Shown: piece by piece, positions 34,701 through 47,253 of the stretch | Position numbering within the stretch: the stretch's first letter is position 1 | Layout of the letters: each line of letters opens with the position of its first letter | DNA from: Combretum micranthum | Taxonomy: Eukaryota; Streptophyta; Magnoliopsida; Myrtales; Combretaceae | NCBI GenBank assembly: GCA_024138025.1 | Contig: JAMXBD010000393.1 | Span: 496,001 to 560,000, forward strand | Length of the DNA: 64,000 nt | Reading direction: 5' to 3' | Made by a program: the position numbers and the translations under genes | Notes under the pieces: model-generated | Databases searched by the model: none | The model's input: only the letters and a program-made list of their open reading frames with translations | What the model was told of the DNA's origin: nothing

Positions 34701-37700
34701 TCCTAAAATTATAATTGCATGTCTTTTTCTTTCTTTCTTTTTTTTCCCCACGCTCCTTTTGTGATTTGATGAACACATATTTAGCGCTAAAAATAATATT
34801 CTCTTTTGAGAATTATAAATAATGATGAAGTTTTTAATTAAAGATGAAAACGCAATTGAATTAGTCATGCTTGTGGAAAGGACCAGCTAACTTTGGAATT
34901 GACCGGTATCGCAACGCTTGACAAGATGAACTTAATTGTGTCTAATTCATTGCATATAGTAGCAGAGAAACCGATGGTTGATTTGTCATTATCACATTGC
35001 GGAACTGACATGCTTGATTCGTCTCCTCTTTTATCTTTTGTTATCATGGACAGATTTATTTATGTTACAAAGACTCAATTATTGCTTCCCTTTCTCCTTC
35101 TGTAATATCTACGTGGATGTCTATTGGTTAAAAAATGCTACATTCTGGACGAATTGTTTTTAGGGTTACCTATGTCTAGCCATGATGTCATTCAGACAAA
35201 TGCACAAAAAAAAAAAAAAATGAAAAAATGTGAACAAAAAGTTCATTCGGTACGGGGAGTGAGGGGCAACATGATTGTAATGAATAATCATGCCAAACAA
35301 ACTCCATGCTCAAGCAAAGGGCAAGTAAGGGAAGAGTATAAAGAGGCAAAAAGAATGTGTAGAATGAATCACTAGTTGAAGTTATTGATCATACTTACTA
35401 GCATGTAACAATTGCAAGGGTGATGTTAATGAATGAATTATGTTTGAATGCATTTTTAGAAGTTGGAATTGCGATTCATAAAATTCACAGATTTTAGTTT
35501 TGAGAGAGCAATCGGTTCAAAAGGTATTATCATGATTCCATTTCATCATCATTAATTAAAACTATTAAAATTACATTTTTATCCTATAATACGTTATTAT
35601 TCACATGTACTACAGAGGATTTTTTTACATATAATATTGAATTCCATTCCATTATATTCCTCATATTCCGTTCTATTCCATTATGAAGGATCCTGGATAG
35701 TTAATATAATATGAAACTATATTTTTATACTTTATATATTGATTTCATCATGTAAGGAAAAAAAAAAAAGGTAATTGTAAGAATAATTTTGGTTTTCCAT
35801 ATTTTAACAAGTACCTTAAAGTATAAATTAATACTTTTTAGTGATACAACCAAATGCAAGTACATTAATGGGACAAGAGTATAGTGGGCATGGACGGTGG
35901 CTATTGATGAGAGAAAGCATGCTTCAGCAGCAATAAAGGAGCTGAATGGAGCTCCTTAGATTCCTTGGGAGCCACAGGCACTTGAAATAAAGTTTCACAG
36001 CCAAGACCTCTTAGATCTTCACTTGGTGTCATTACAATTTAAAATCATCGTCCTTATAATGCTCATCTCATCCCATCCACGGTATAAAAAGAGGGACAAA
36101 AGGAGACAAAAGTACATTTACTTTGGCAACATAGAAACTGTAATTCCTAATCATTACCTTCATCTGGAGTAAATGACCATTTTATTACTTCTTGTTTTCC
36201 GTAAAATGACTACTATCTTATTCACATGCATTTCAAACAAGTAACCCTAATCTTTGCATTTTTTTTTTTTTGGTGCACGTAATCCTTATTATTTGGTGAA
36301 CACTTTTATTAAAAATATTAAAGTGGTATTCATAACCACATTTTATGACGAGTTATTAAACTTATTAATCAACTATTCATTATTGACTCTTTTAACAATT
36401 ATCATTAGGAAAGCAAATCATTGCCGGTGTTTATTTTGCCCAAAATTCTTGTATTTACTTCAATTTATTAATTGTAATATATTAAACTAAAAATAGAATT
36501 AAAAATACTATTATGCCCTATTTGTTTATTCTAAATAAACAAAATGTTAATTATTGAGGATAATATAGTCTTGTTTATTTTTTATATTCCTATTATAGAT
36601 GGAATAGGAGAGAAATAAAAAAAAAAAAAAAAAGAGACCCACCTACCAAGTGCTTTTTAATTATTCATAATGTGTATGGAATATAAAGATTACTAGAAAA
36701 AAAAATCTCTATCCATTTTGCAAGTAAACAAAGGTGAAAGGGTATATTCAAGGAATGCTTATTCTTTCCTTCGTTCATTATCTCCAAGTGGACGAGAGGT
36801 AAGTACATTTAATGGTAATGGTCTTGTTTAAAGTCCCTAATGTCATGTCAAATTTCTAAAGACCTTTGATGACTGACCTCTTTAATTTACCCTATTAAAT
36901 TTGTATAATGGCTATTAACCTTAAATGGATTATTACTCTATTTTTGTAGGTATTGGAGTTATAGGTTTTCAGACAACCTATAACAACCCTGAGCAGCTGT
37001 TGTTACTCAAAATCCCCAAACTCCTAAAATTGTAATCGGATTTTGAATACTCTAATGATGATTGACTATTTAATCAAAGATAATCAAATTATTATTTGTT
37101 GCATTACATCTAGCTTAAGTGTGCTTGGCATTTTGTATTTGTTTGTGCTATTGCATACTGGACTCTTGGCTCATGATACTATCTTGTAGGTGATATTGAT
37201 GATGATTGCTATGATGATAAGGGTTATGGGACTGGTTAAGAAGCCTTTTTAGACGAGTAAGATGGTTAGGAAACCTGGATGCAAGCCAAGACGTTTTGTT
37301 CAAATTACCTTAAAAGACTTTGAGGAAGAAATGCATTTTTTGTTATAGGCTTGTTGCTAAAAGCCTTAGTGTGTAAAATAAGATTTTAAGTTTGTTTCTT
37401 ATACTTTAATTATGAACAAGTCATGTACTTTTTGTAGTGTCATTGGTTTGGCACTAAATTATTTTAAGTTTGTAAAGTTAACCTAGTCACATATTGAGTA
37501 GTATTATGTTAATCTTATATGATATTATTGCAGTTTAAACAAACAGTCAATACATTCATCTTCTTTATGGATAACCTTACGTATAATACTTGAGTATTTT
37601 ATAATACTTAGTTATTATGCATGGTTGGGGGATTTGGCATGCCTAATAGTGGTATTAGGTAGGTCGGGTCCTTACAAATATATTTGAAGATTTGATGTTC

Positions 37701-37895
37701 TTATGGTTAGTTCTCTCATGTAGAAAGAAGAGCTGAGTGATTTTGGTGAAACCTAAGATATGAGTTGATTATGTGGTTGCAAGGTACTCATGAGGTAGGC
37801 TTAGTGGAATAAATTGACAAGCTCTTCATGATGTTATAGGAGGTTTTCACTTAAGGGGAAGTAAAACTTAAATGCATTGTGGAAGGGACTTATAA
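34701..37895. other. Gene-poor AT-rich DNA
   Basis: No convincing gene. A plus-strand stretch near 35885-35990 reads VAIDERKHASAAIKELNG, then a stop, then IPWEPQALEIKFHSQDLL. It may be a decayed exon of a host gene, which I do not recognise. The short frames at 34893-35105, 35124-35375 and 36254-36490 lack any recognisable motif. Confidence 0.35.
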
Positions 37896-37896
37896 T

Positions 37897-37925
37897 GAAG
37901 GGGAGAATGTTGGTATATAAATGTA
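37897..37925 (+). promoter_or_regulatory. Possible polypurine tract / LTR start of an old retrotransposon
   Basis: GAAGGGGAGAATGTTGG has the look of a copia/gypsy polypurine tract directly followed by an LTR beginning TGTTGGTATATAAATG. No matching second LTR or pol domain was found nearby. Confidence 0.3.
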
Positions 37926-38616
37926 AATTAGATAAAAAGAGAGTCCTATATTGGTGTTATGACACCTTGAAACCAAGATGCCATGAGTTTTGTTGTATAC
38001 ACGTACTAAAATGCATGTGCACAAGGCTATTGGAACTTGTGAACCACTAAATAACATACAAAGCCCAAAATACTTGTATTATCTCAATCCACAATAGTCA
38101 TTTCAACTAAAATTATGAATAATCTCATAAATTTATCAACTCTTAACATCTATGAAGTAGAAACTTTAAACCTCATCCTAGAAATGATCAAGAAATCGTC
38201 TCACTCGTATGGTTCTTGTAGGTCCCACCACCAATAGAAAGATCACCACGCATTTTACTGTTATCAACAGACATCGTCTACTTAACTTGAAAAACAAGGA
38301 GTAAATGGGAAACAACTAGTTTGGACCACTATATATAAGAACACATGATGCCACATCATGTGCAACTTAGAATATCTAATGCAACATACACTTGAATCAA
38401 TCATCAAACACATATCTTGTTCTTTTTTTGGCCATAACGTATATTCAATTTATTAACTTAACCAATATGACGATTAAACTACTACCATATCCAACATTAA
38501 AACAAAATCCGTTTGAGCACATTGGGAAACCAATTTTTCGAAAACTAAAAACCAAAACTAAAACTGAAGCTGATATAAGCCGAAACCTCAAAACAAATAT
38601 AGGTTTAAGGCCTTTA

Positions 38617-38709
38617 CATATACAGGGATGAACCCACATCACATACAAGGATGAAACCACATTGTATACAAGGATGAACCCACATTGTATACAAGGATGA
38701 ACCCACATT
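38617..38709. repeat. 23-bp minisatellite, about four units
   Basis: Repeated text ATACAAGGATGAACCCACAT, the last two units nearly identical. A minus-strand frame (38708-38445) exists only because the repeat is open. Confidence 0.85.
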
Positions 38710-40292
38710 AATCATGTCCACTATTGGATGACATAAAATATGTCCATAACAAACTACCCAAAACATTGATAACTACACTTATGCAACCCCTAGAGTTCCT
38801 TAAATACAAATAAACCACACACTCAACATATTGTATAAGTTTTTAGGAAAATAATCTTAAAAGAAAATGGTGTAGGGGTTCCACAAAATTTTTAATAAAA
38901 ACTGTGTTTGCAATGTAATCAATTGAAACAATTTCCAATGAACATAGCCTTATAATGGTTCCATCGATTCATATAAGTAATTTCTCAAAGATTGATATGT
39001 TACATTTTAGTAATCAACTACTCATAGAGACATGTACCTGTAAATATTAAGTTAATGAAGATAGATAAACATTTAAATTATATTATCAACACACTCAAGT
39101 AATAAGCAATAGTAACCACACATTAACTATCCTTTATAAAATAATTCTAAAACCTATTACAAGCAAAATTCAAAAAATAATTAAACTTAGCACATAAAGA
39201 GATTATATTGCTTAATTACTATATTATTGTTTGCAAACTTGATTTAATTCAAAGTTTCTTCAAATTATGTGTTTAGGATCAAAACAATTAAGAAAATGCG
39301 TACTCCAAATCAATTTTATCTATTGGGATAAGCGGCTGAAAAAAGCAGCCAACTAGGAGCAATCGATTGGGGTCAATCAACCGCTAATCTTCCAGTCTAA
39401 TTAGATTGATATGTCTAGTTGGTTCCTTTATATTAGTTCTGTATGATCCTAGAGTGTACTTGAAATCTTCCCATTGATTTTATTCAAAGTATTGATTTTT
39501 AACCCATTTCAATTCATTAACTTATGTGTTGAATCTAATTTCTTCTAATTTTATGATTACTCATAAGTTAATAAATTAAAATTTGGTATCCTTCTTTTAG
39601 ATTAATGACTAGCAAGGACCTAATTTCTCCAATTGCATAACAAGTTTATCTTTAGAACTCAAAAGAATGGTAATTGAATTCCTTAACTTGATTCAAACTT
39701 TAAGTTTACCATCACAATTGTGTACTAAGCAATATCTCAAAATCCTTGTCTAAAGTCTCTAACAATACCACTCATATATTATAAGCAATTTATCTATAGT
39801 ATTATTAAAATCTTTATAACATGATATTACCGTCATTAATCTCTTGATCTCCTTCTTTGATTTCCAATCAAAGACTATCTTTGGTTAATAGAATCATCCA
39901 ATAGTGTATTCAAAATTAAGAAGGAGATTTCTTTCGAATCTTACCTTTCTACCATATAATTGTTTTCTTATCGCACTACTTTTTTTAAAATTCTATGAGG
40001 AGAGAATGGGAAAAGGTATAAGGGGCTTTATATGGAGGTAACATAGGTAATATTTCTAAAGAGTAAGGTTTTATTATATTTTAATTATTTTAAGGAAAGT
40101 GGAGACAAAATAAGTAAGGAAGATAGAGGTAGGATAAATAAGGAATGTAGGGTTTTAACAACTTACTATATTACCATTCTATTTAGGATGACCTTCTTTG
40201 TTTTATTTTTATTTTTTTTTCAAGCCCACAAGTATTTCCTTACAAGACTTATATGTACAAGTTTTCCCTTTGGGATGAAGGGTCCCTCCTAT
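38710..40292 (-). other. Intergenic DNA with a probable decayed LTR (39.3-40.3 kb)
   Basis: No gene. The stretch 39480-40060 resembles the transcribed end of an Athila-like LTR in minus orientation. It has TGATTACTCATAAGTTAATA-like text, and a minus-strand CCATATAAAGCCCC at about 40030 may be its TATA box. The edges could not be placed. Confidence 0.3.
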
Positions 40293-41231
40293 TAGGGGTG
40301 GACGTGAATTGATTTGGTTCAGTTTTCACTAAAAACAAACAAAACCATAATTTACGGTTTGTTTATTTTCTTCATAAACCAAACCATTAAATAATAGTAT
40401 AATTCATATTAGAAAATTTTTAAACCATTAAATAACTGTTTGGTTCAGTTTAGATTACGAATTAAATCAAAATTATAATAAAAAAACTTCATTATAATAT
40501 TTTACATTTGTGCAATTATTTGTATATTGAAATCACTCTACAAAGTTCATATTGTAAATTTCAACAAAATATTTTATAAATCTGCCATATTCATAATCCA
40601 TAATCCCTTATAAAATCATTTAGTCACTAACAAAGCATACTTACTGACTATTACATGATAAAATATAATCTATAATCCTCTGAAAGATCATTCAATCAAC
40701 CATCAACTAACAAATTTCGAATATATATATATATATCTACCAATAATAGTCATTTACGAATAAAAGTGATATATTAACAGAATATAAAATATAAAATTAA
40801 TAAATAATAAGATATATAACTAAATAACAAAATCCATACTCCATAGAGTTTAAACGATTAATATAAAACAACATTAAGTTACCAATGAAGGAATATATCT
40901 TGAACCCAATAAACAATTTCATATAAAGGAACAAGTTATTATTAATCAATATTCATGATATTTTAAATATCATAATAAAATAATAAAGAAAACCTATATG
41001 ACTTTTATTAATCATCATAGTAAAATTTATAATTAAAAGAAAAATGTTTTTATTTTTACTCGAAACAGTTTGGCTTGGTTTTATGAATTGGTTTGGTTTA
41101 CCCTTTCAAACCAACCATAAAATTATGGATTTGTTCATATTGAAAATTTTCTAAACCAAATTATTTAAAAAAAAAAATCATATTTTCGGTTTGATTTGGT
41201 TTGGTTTAGCTGGTTTTTTTGCCTTCCCCTA
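40293..41231. mobile_element. hAT-type non-autonomous element, 939 bp, 8-bp TSD
   Basis: The ends are TAGGGGTGGACG (left) and TTGCCTTCCCCTA (right). Subterminal GGTTTGGTT / AACCAAACC words are in inverse orientation, as in a widespread plant hAT MITE group. The flanking 8-mers CCTCCTAT and TCTCTTAT agree at six of eight positions, and both differences are C/T. There is no coding capacity. Confidence 0.75.
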
Positions 41232-44200
41232 TCTCTTATGCCTAACAACCTTATGATTTTTTTTTCCATTTTGATATAATAATAGAATTATGAAAAAAAT
41301 AAAAAATATCACCAATAACTTTATAACTTGATGATATTAATAATTGTCAACAAAAAAAAAAAAATACTTGTCTTTTAAGTAGGTGCCACGTTTGAATTGC
41401 CTTTTCATCATTGAAATGAAAAAAAAAAGGTCAAAATATTCATATAAATATCTACAAGCAACTATCTTTTAAAGAATGAAAAGACTATATGCTTAATTTT
41501 AAAAGTGAAAAATTCACGTTGAAAACATATACAAGACGAGCAAAATTTATAATCTTTCAAGTGCCTTTTCCGAAATATACTAGACCCAATCATGGGGATT
41601 GTTGTTCTTCAATGCGTTGTATGGTTTCCAACAATCATATATGATCTTAATCCTGGCAGCTTCCCTTACCTATCTCGAACTTCGTGTGGCGAAGTCCACA
41701 GGTCCCCACTCCATGAGCGCTCGAAACCCAAGAATGTAATGGATTTGGTGGAGTTGGTTTATATTCTATTGAATTACGAAGTTGTGTCAAAGTCAAACTC
41801 TGACTCCTAATAATTTTTCTCCCTTATATATAGTGAAATCTACCATGTGATGTAATTTGGAATAAGTTATACTAACTTGTTAAATGAACTATGTGAAGAA
41901 TAATGTCTTCATTTATTATTTGTAAATTTTTAGAGGTCATTCATGTATCTAAATAAAGTAATTAATTATAAAATTAGATAAATTTGAAGTAATTAATTAA
42001 AAATTTAATAGTATTCCAATAGTTAATTATAAATATGAAAAAAATTTAGAGCTTATGTATGACAGTTATCGGTATGTGATATTATTAAGAGAGAGGTGAA
42101 ATTTATACGATCAAGGATGATGTACATTTGAGTTTAAAAAGAGAATAAAAAATTTATTATTATAATTGTTAATAACATATTATATGTGGATGAGCACTCC
42201 TTTGTGCAGCATATACAAGTAAAATTTTAATACGTGAATGGTATTTACTATTATTACTATTTGTAAGATAGAATTAGTACTTTATGATGCTATTGATGTG
42301 AATATATAATAGGTTAGTATTAATAAATCTTTTTTAGTTAAGGAAATAATAGTACATGACTTTTGTTTCTTGGGATAAAACCGAAAAAGATAAAGAAGAT
42401 AAATGATGTTGGCACAATAAGCATCAAAATAGTTGATGATATAATGTATCTTACATTAATAGCATTTAATAGAATAATAACAATGACATAATAATTTTAT
42501 TTATTTACATCGCTTTTAATAATATTTATGCTGCATCTATAAATCATCAAAATAGAAAGCTTTAGTATGTTTCATTATCTTTTGGCCATCTTGGCATCAT
42601 AATTTTGTCATTTTAAAATATATATTTGTTAAAAATATATATCGATAAAAATATAATTTTATTCATAAACTAACCAAACAAATATCATATAGATATGATA
42701 TCAATAAGTTATCAATATGACTGATAATGCATTCAGTGCGTTAAAAAAGAAAAGTTGTACCCTATCATCTGCATATAACTTGGGCCTATTTAAATTGTTA
42801 GATTTTTATCAGTATCGATAATTTATTAGTATCGAATTAATATCTATTTGATTTAGTTAATTTATGATTAAAATTATTAATTTTTATTAATATCATATTT
42901 ATATCAATTTCATATTAGTTTGATTTGAAAACACAACAAAACTGACTATTTTAACAAGACCTTAGTAAAGAGTCAATTATGCTGACCCAAACACTAGATG
43001 ACAGGTTAAATTATTGCATTGACATCATAACCCTCTGTCCAGAAGCACCGGACGAAGGACCATCCTATTAAAATTTAAAATCCAATAACGACAGCTGTTT
43101 TTGAGAAGTGGACGGGATACAAAAATAATAAACGTTGAACATTTTCTTTCTTTTTTTTTTTTTTTTCGGTTCTTTGTAATCATCGAACCAAGATCATTTA
43201 ACTTCACACTAATTTCTCTATCATTCATGCGGATAAGAAGAATTATGGATCATCTGCTAGAGAAACATTGTTCTTTGTTTGAAATTTTTAAACAATTTTT
43301 ATTATAAAAGGATAAAAGTGGGATAGCAATACTTGATGTAGGACCTGCTATCTAATTTTATAAAATAATTTAAAAAAATTATTTATAGGTACTAATTTTG
43401 GGTTATTTAGTGAAATATGACACTAATAATACGATAAAATCATAGGCATTCATTCTATCACAAAATAAACAGCAATAGAAGTTTAGAAATCTTTCCAAAC
43501 CAAGTTTTGAAATCTTTTAATGGCAAAGTTGAAAAATATCATGTCTTTATTGTCGTATGTGTCCATATTGATATATAAATATTAATAAAATTTTAAATTA
43601 TGCATCGTATTCAAATCATAGGGACAATTACTTTATAAATTATTTATTCTACTACGATTCATGTCAGATTAATTGGTTACTTCAAGGTTTTCTTTCATTT
43701 TTTCCCTCAGTACTTTTTTTCTTGCAAATTCTAAGAAAATATATTATTTTTAGAGCACCTATTATACTTCTTACGATGCATTGAAAGAGTTTCTTTTAAC
43801 ATTTTTCTAACAAATAAACATTATAGAGCACTTGTTAAAAAGTTAATTTAAAATATTCATAGTTCCACTTCTTAATCTTTATTTACTTCTAGCTAACAAT
43901 TTTACAATAGCTACTAAATTTGCTTTGATATTTACCAAAATACTAAATTCGAAACCAACACAGATTAAACATTTTCTTTTCCAACATTAGAATCTTAATA
44001 GACATAAATCAGCAATAATTAGAATATACATATACATAAATATATAATAATATATAAAAAACGATTCAGATCAAACAAGAAAATGCAAGCAGACTTAAGT
44101 TAACTTTATTTTGGCTCCACAGCGTGCTCATAGGTTTGGTAATTTGTTCATGCTAACATAATTCTTGCTTTTTCTTTATTATATCTTTACTTTTGGTCGG

Positions 44201-46318
44201 TTTAATTTACTCCTCCTATTGATGTGACGCTAGCAAAGAGTGAACCCTGCGATGAGTATGATAGCAAATCGATGTAGGTGAAATGCCATATATATAAATT
44301 ACTCAATTATAAGAGATAAAAAAAAGAAACCGACCGCGTCAGCTTTACTTAGCCTACTATTTTAATATCTTTATCTTTGATTTATGTTGGTACTTAGTTT
44401 TTATACATGATTTTGTTATTATTTTGTGTTCTATTATAAATATTCTTTATATTTACCTTGTTTATAATTTACATTCAAAAGCAATCAAAGTTGACTTTCG
44501 GAATGGATTTTATAATGCTGGGTAGGAACGGTTATAATATTTTAAGCGAAAAAAAAAGTTCAAAGGAAAAAATTTATAAGTTATGGTGCCTTGAAACGCG
44601 TAGGTTTTAGACGGTACATCATAAGGAGATGAAATCTCTATTTTCAAATGGCAAACAAGGTTCAAACAAAAACCGGATTTAGTTTCAATTAAGAACAATA
44701 AGGTTGTTATTCCAAACCCTTCCACTTATTACTGTTGTGTTTGAGCCATTGAGGCTATTGTTCCTCCTCTTAGCAAGATATATCCAAATCATTTTTACCA
44801 GTGTCATCTCCACATCACTCCTTTAAGGTTACCTATAGTGCTCTACTCACACTTCATTGACATAATAACATCAATCAGCAAGTATATTATATATATTTGA
44901 TTTGTATTTATGTTTTATGTGTATTTGATCTAATTGATTTGTTTATAAGTAAAAATGATTGTTTTTTATTTATATCTTTTATTTTTTTTACAAATATTTA
45001 TTTAAAAACAACAAAAATTAAATAACAAAACAACCATAAACAGATTAAACAAACAGACCCATATAAATAGGGAGAGATCATGAAATTGTACTTATAGGAC
45101 AAGATATAAGTCATGGGTCCTACCCCACAAATTTTAATATTGGTCATCTATTGTACCCAACAAATTTTTTTCCTTCTTGCCAACAACAAATATAAATAGA
45201 AATCTATTGTTACTAAAGCTGTGTAAAATTGTTTGATCAAGACTAATACATTTTGTTTGAGTATTACTAATAGATTTTGTAACAGATTTTACTATAGAAA
45301 TAATAAATAGCACCAAGCTTTAACATTTATTATACAAATTTTACTTATATCATAAGAGCTACACATGGCCATTTATCTATAGAAATAATAAATGCTATAA
45401 AACTCTCTATAAAATTCCTTTAAAGTAAAATGACGTTTGAAAAGACAAGTTTCTTAAGTCACTATCTGTCACCAGATGACCATAAAGATCCTTAAATATA
45501 AGATGAATATGAGGAGAATCTATACATTTTTAAAAATCATTTCTAATGACCAAAATAAACTCATCAATTCTCATCAATTATCATTACTCTCTCTCATCTC
45601 TCTCAAGCCTCCTTAACAAACCCTAGAATAGGGCTGCCCCTTCTTTCAAACCACTTTAGATCTTTCGTCATCCTAAAATTTAATATCCACCACTGTTGAT
45701 TGCAATATCTATGTAGAATTATATATCGCAACAAAAGTTTAAGTACAATTACTTAAAGTTTTTATTAAAAAAAAAAAAGCATAGTAAAAAGGTATTGGCT
45801 ACTTTTATTTTCCCTTCCAAAAATGTCAAGATTCAAAAGTGGTTAAGCTCACCAAAGTAATTTGTCTGACTGAGTTATAAAACTACCTTAGGTAGAATGA
45901 GCAAAAGCTATGACTTAGAGAGATTAGAGTGCGATTTCTTTATTACTACTCAATAAGTAGTCATAAGAAAATTATCAATCACATGCAATGTATGACAAAC
46001 ATATACAATCATCACACACAATCTTCCTATAACCAATATGAAGTCTAAGATTTACACTCCCCCCACCCCAACAAGCACCATCACCACCACATACATTGAT
46101 ACCTTAGGTTAGGGAATTCATGGTTCCATTAGTATTTAGGTCATCCAATATCCATTCATTTACATCATAAGCCCTAAGGTACCTTAACTATGACCCTTTC
46201 TAGGATACTTTAAATGTATTCCTAGGTTTGACATTTTTTCTCTCTCTTTTTGTTTTAAAATTTTTGCTAAGAATCAATGGCATGATGTTGGCTATGAAAA
46301 TTATAGTACCAAATACCA
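41232..46318. other. Long AT-rich stretch without a convincing gene
   Basis: I see no gene, RNA gene or element end. A locally GC-richer plus-strand frame (41592-41810, 72 codons) has no recognised motif and could be a gene scrap. A palindromic AT-rich part around 42620-42960 repeats ATCGATAA / TATCGATAAT-like words and may be an old MITE. Confidence 0.4.
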
Positions 46319-47230
46319 ATTGAGGATATAATTAAGTGGGTCATTATAGGATACCTAACTCACCTAACCCATTAAAAGTCTAATAAGATTTTAGGTCAGG
46401 TTTGGAGAATTGTTTTATGACCCCATAAGGTTTGGGGTTAGGGTGGGTCATAGTTAAGAGCGTGGGGGATATCTTACTCACCAAAATATGATATATATAT
46501 ATATATATTCCACTTTATAACTTAATCTTATATAATTTAATTTAGCATTAAAATAATTAAAGATAAGATGAGAAAAGAAAAAGAGGGGGCAAATAACTAA
46601 AACTAAGGAAAAACAAAAGGAATAATGTTATACATTTTTATGTGTCAAATTTATGCCAATTTTTTTTTCCTATAATATAATTATAGAAAAGGATAAGAGA
46701 AAAACTCACAACATTATTTATTGGGAAAATTTTCTAAACATCTATATGTTTAGTTTTACTCATTGTATCGTTGCCATAATCATCGTCATCAATGTTATGT
46801 AATCTTTTAATTATTGATTTTATCAAACGTCCCTTAATATATGTTTCAAACTTTCTTACATATCAAATTAATTAGGGGGAAGCAGGTCAGCCCAATGCTC
46901 TACTGGTGCGAGTTTAGGTATGGTGATAGAAACCATAAAGGGTTTACGATTGAGTTTGGCTAATTGTTTAGGATTGGAAATGAAATTATGAAATTTGTAA
47001 TCAACTTTGTGTATACATATTATTATTAATTTTTTTTAAAATTTTATTATATATTTATGCCGGATCAAGTTTTCCCATCGGGTTATATGTATGATCCAAA
47101 CTTGACCTGAAACCCTATAAGGATTTAGTATGATGCACAAAACTTGCCTTGAAACCTTATGGGGTCTTTAGTGAGGCAGGCGAGTCGGGTACCCTATAAC
47201 AACCCATCAGATTACATTCCTACCCAAATT
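46319..47230. mobile_element. Foldback/MITE-like element, about 0.9 kb
   Basis: The left arm (GTGGGTCATTATAGGATACC, then CTCACC) is matched in inverse by 47150-47220 (CGAGTCGGGTACCCTATAAC). The arms, about 100 bp, include a shared GACCCCATAAGG. Flanking text ACCAAATACC / CCCAAATTCC may be an aged target duplication. The superfamily is uncertain (hAT or MULE). Confidence 0.55.
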
Positions 47231-47253
47231 CCTAACACCAATGCTATTATAAA

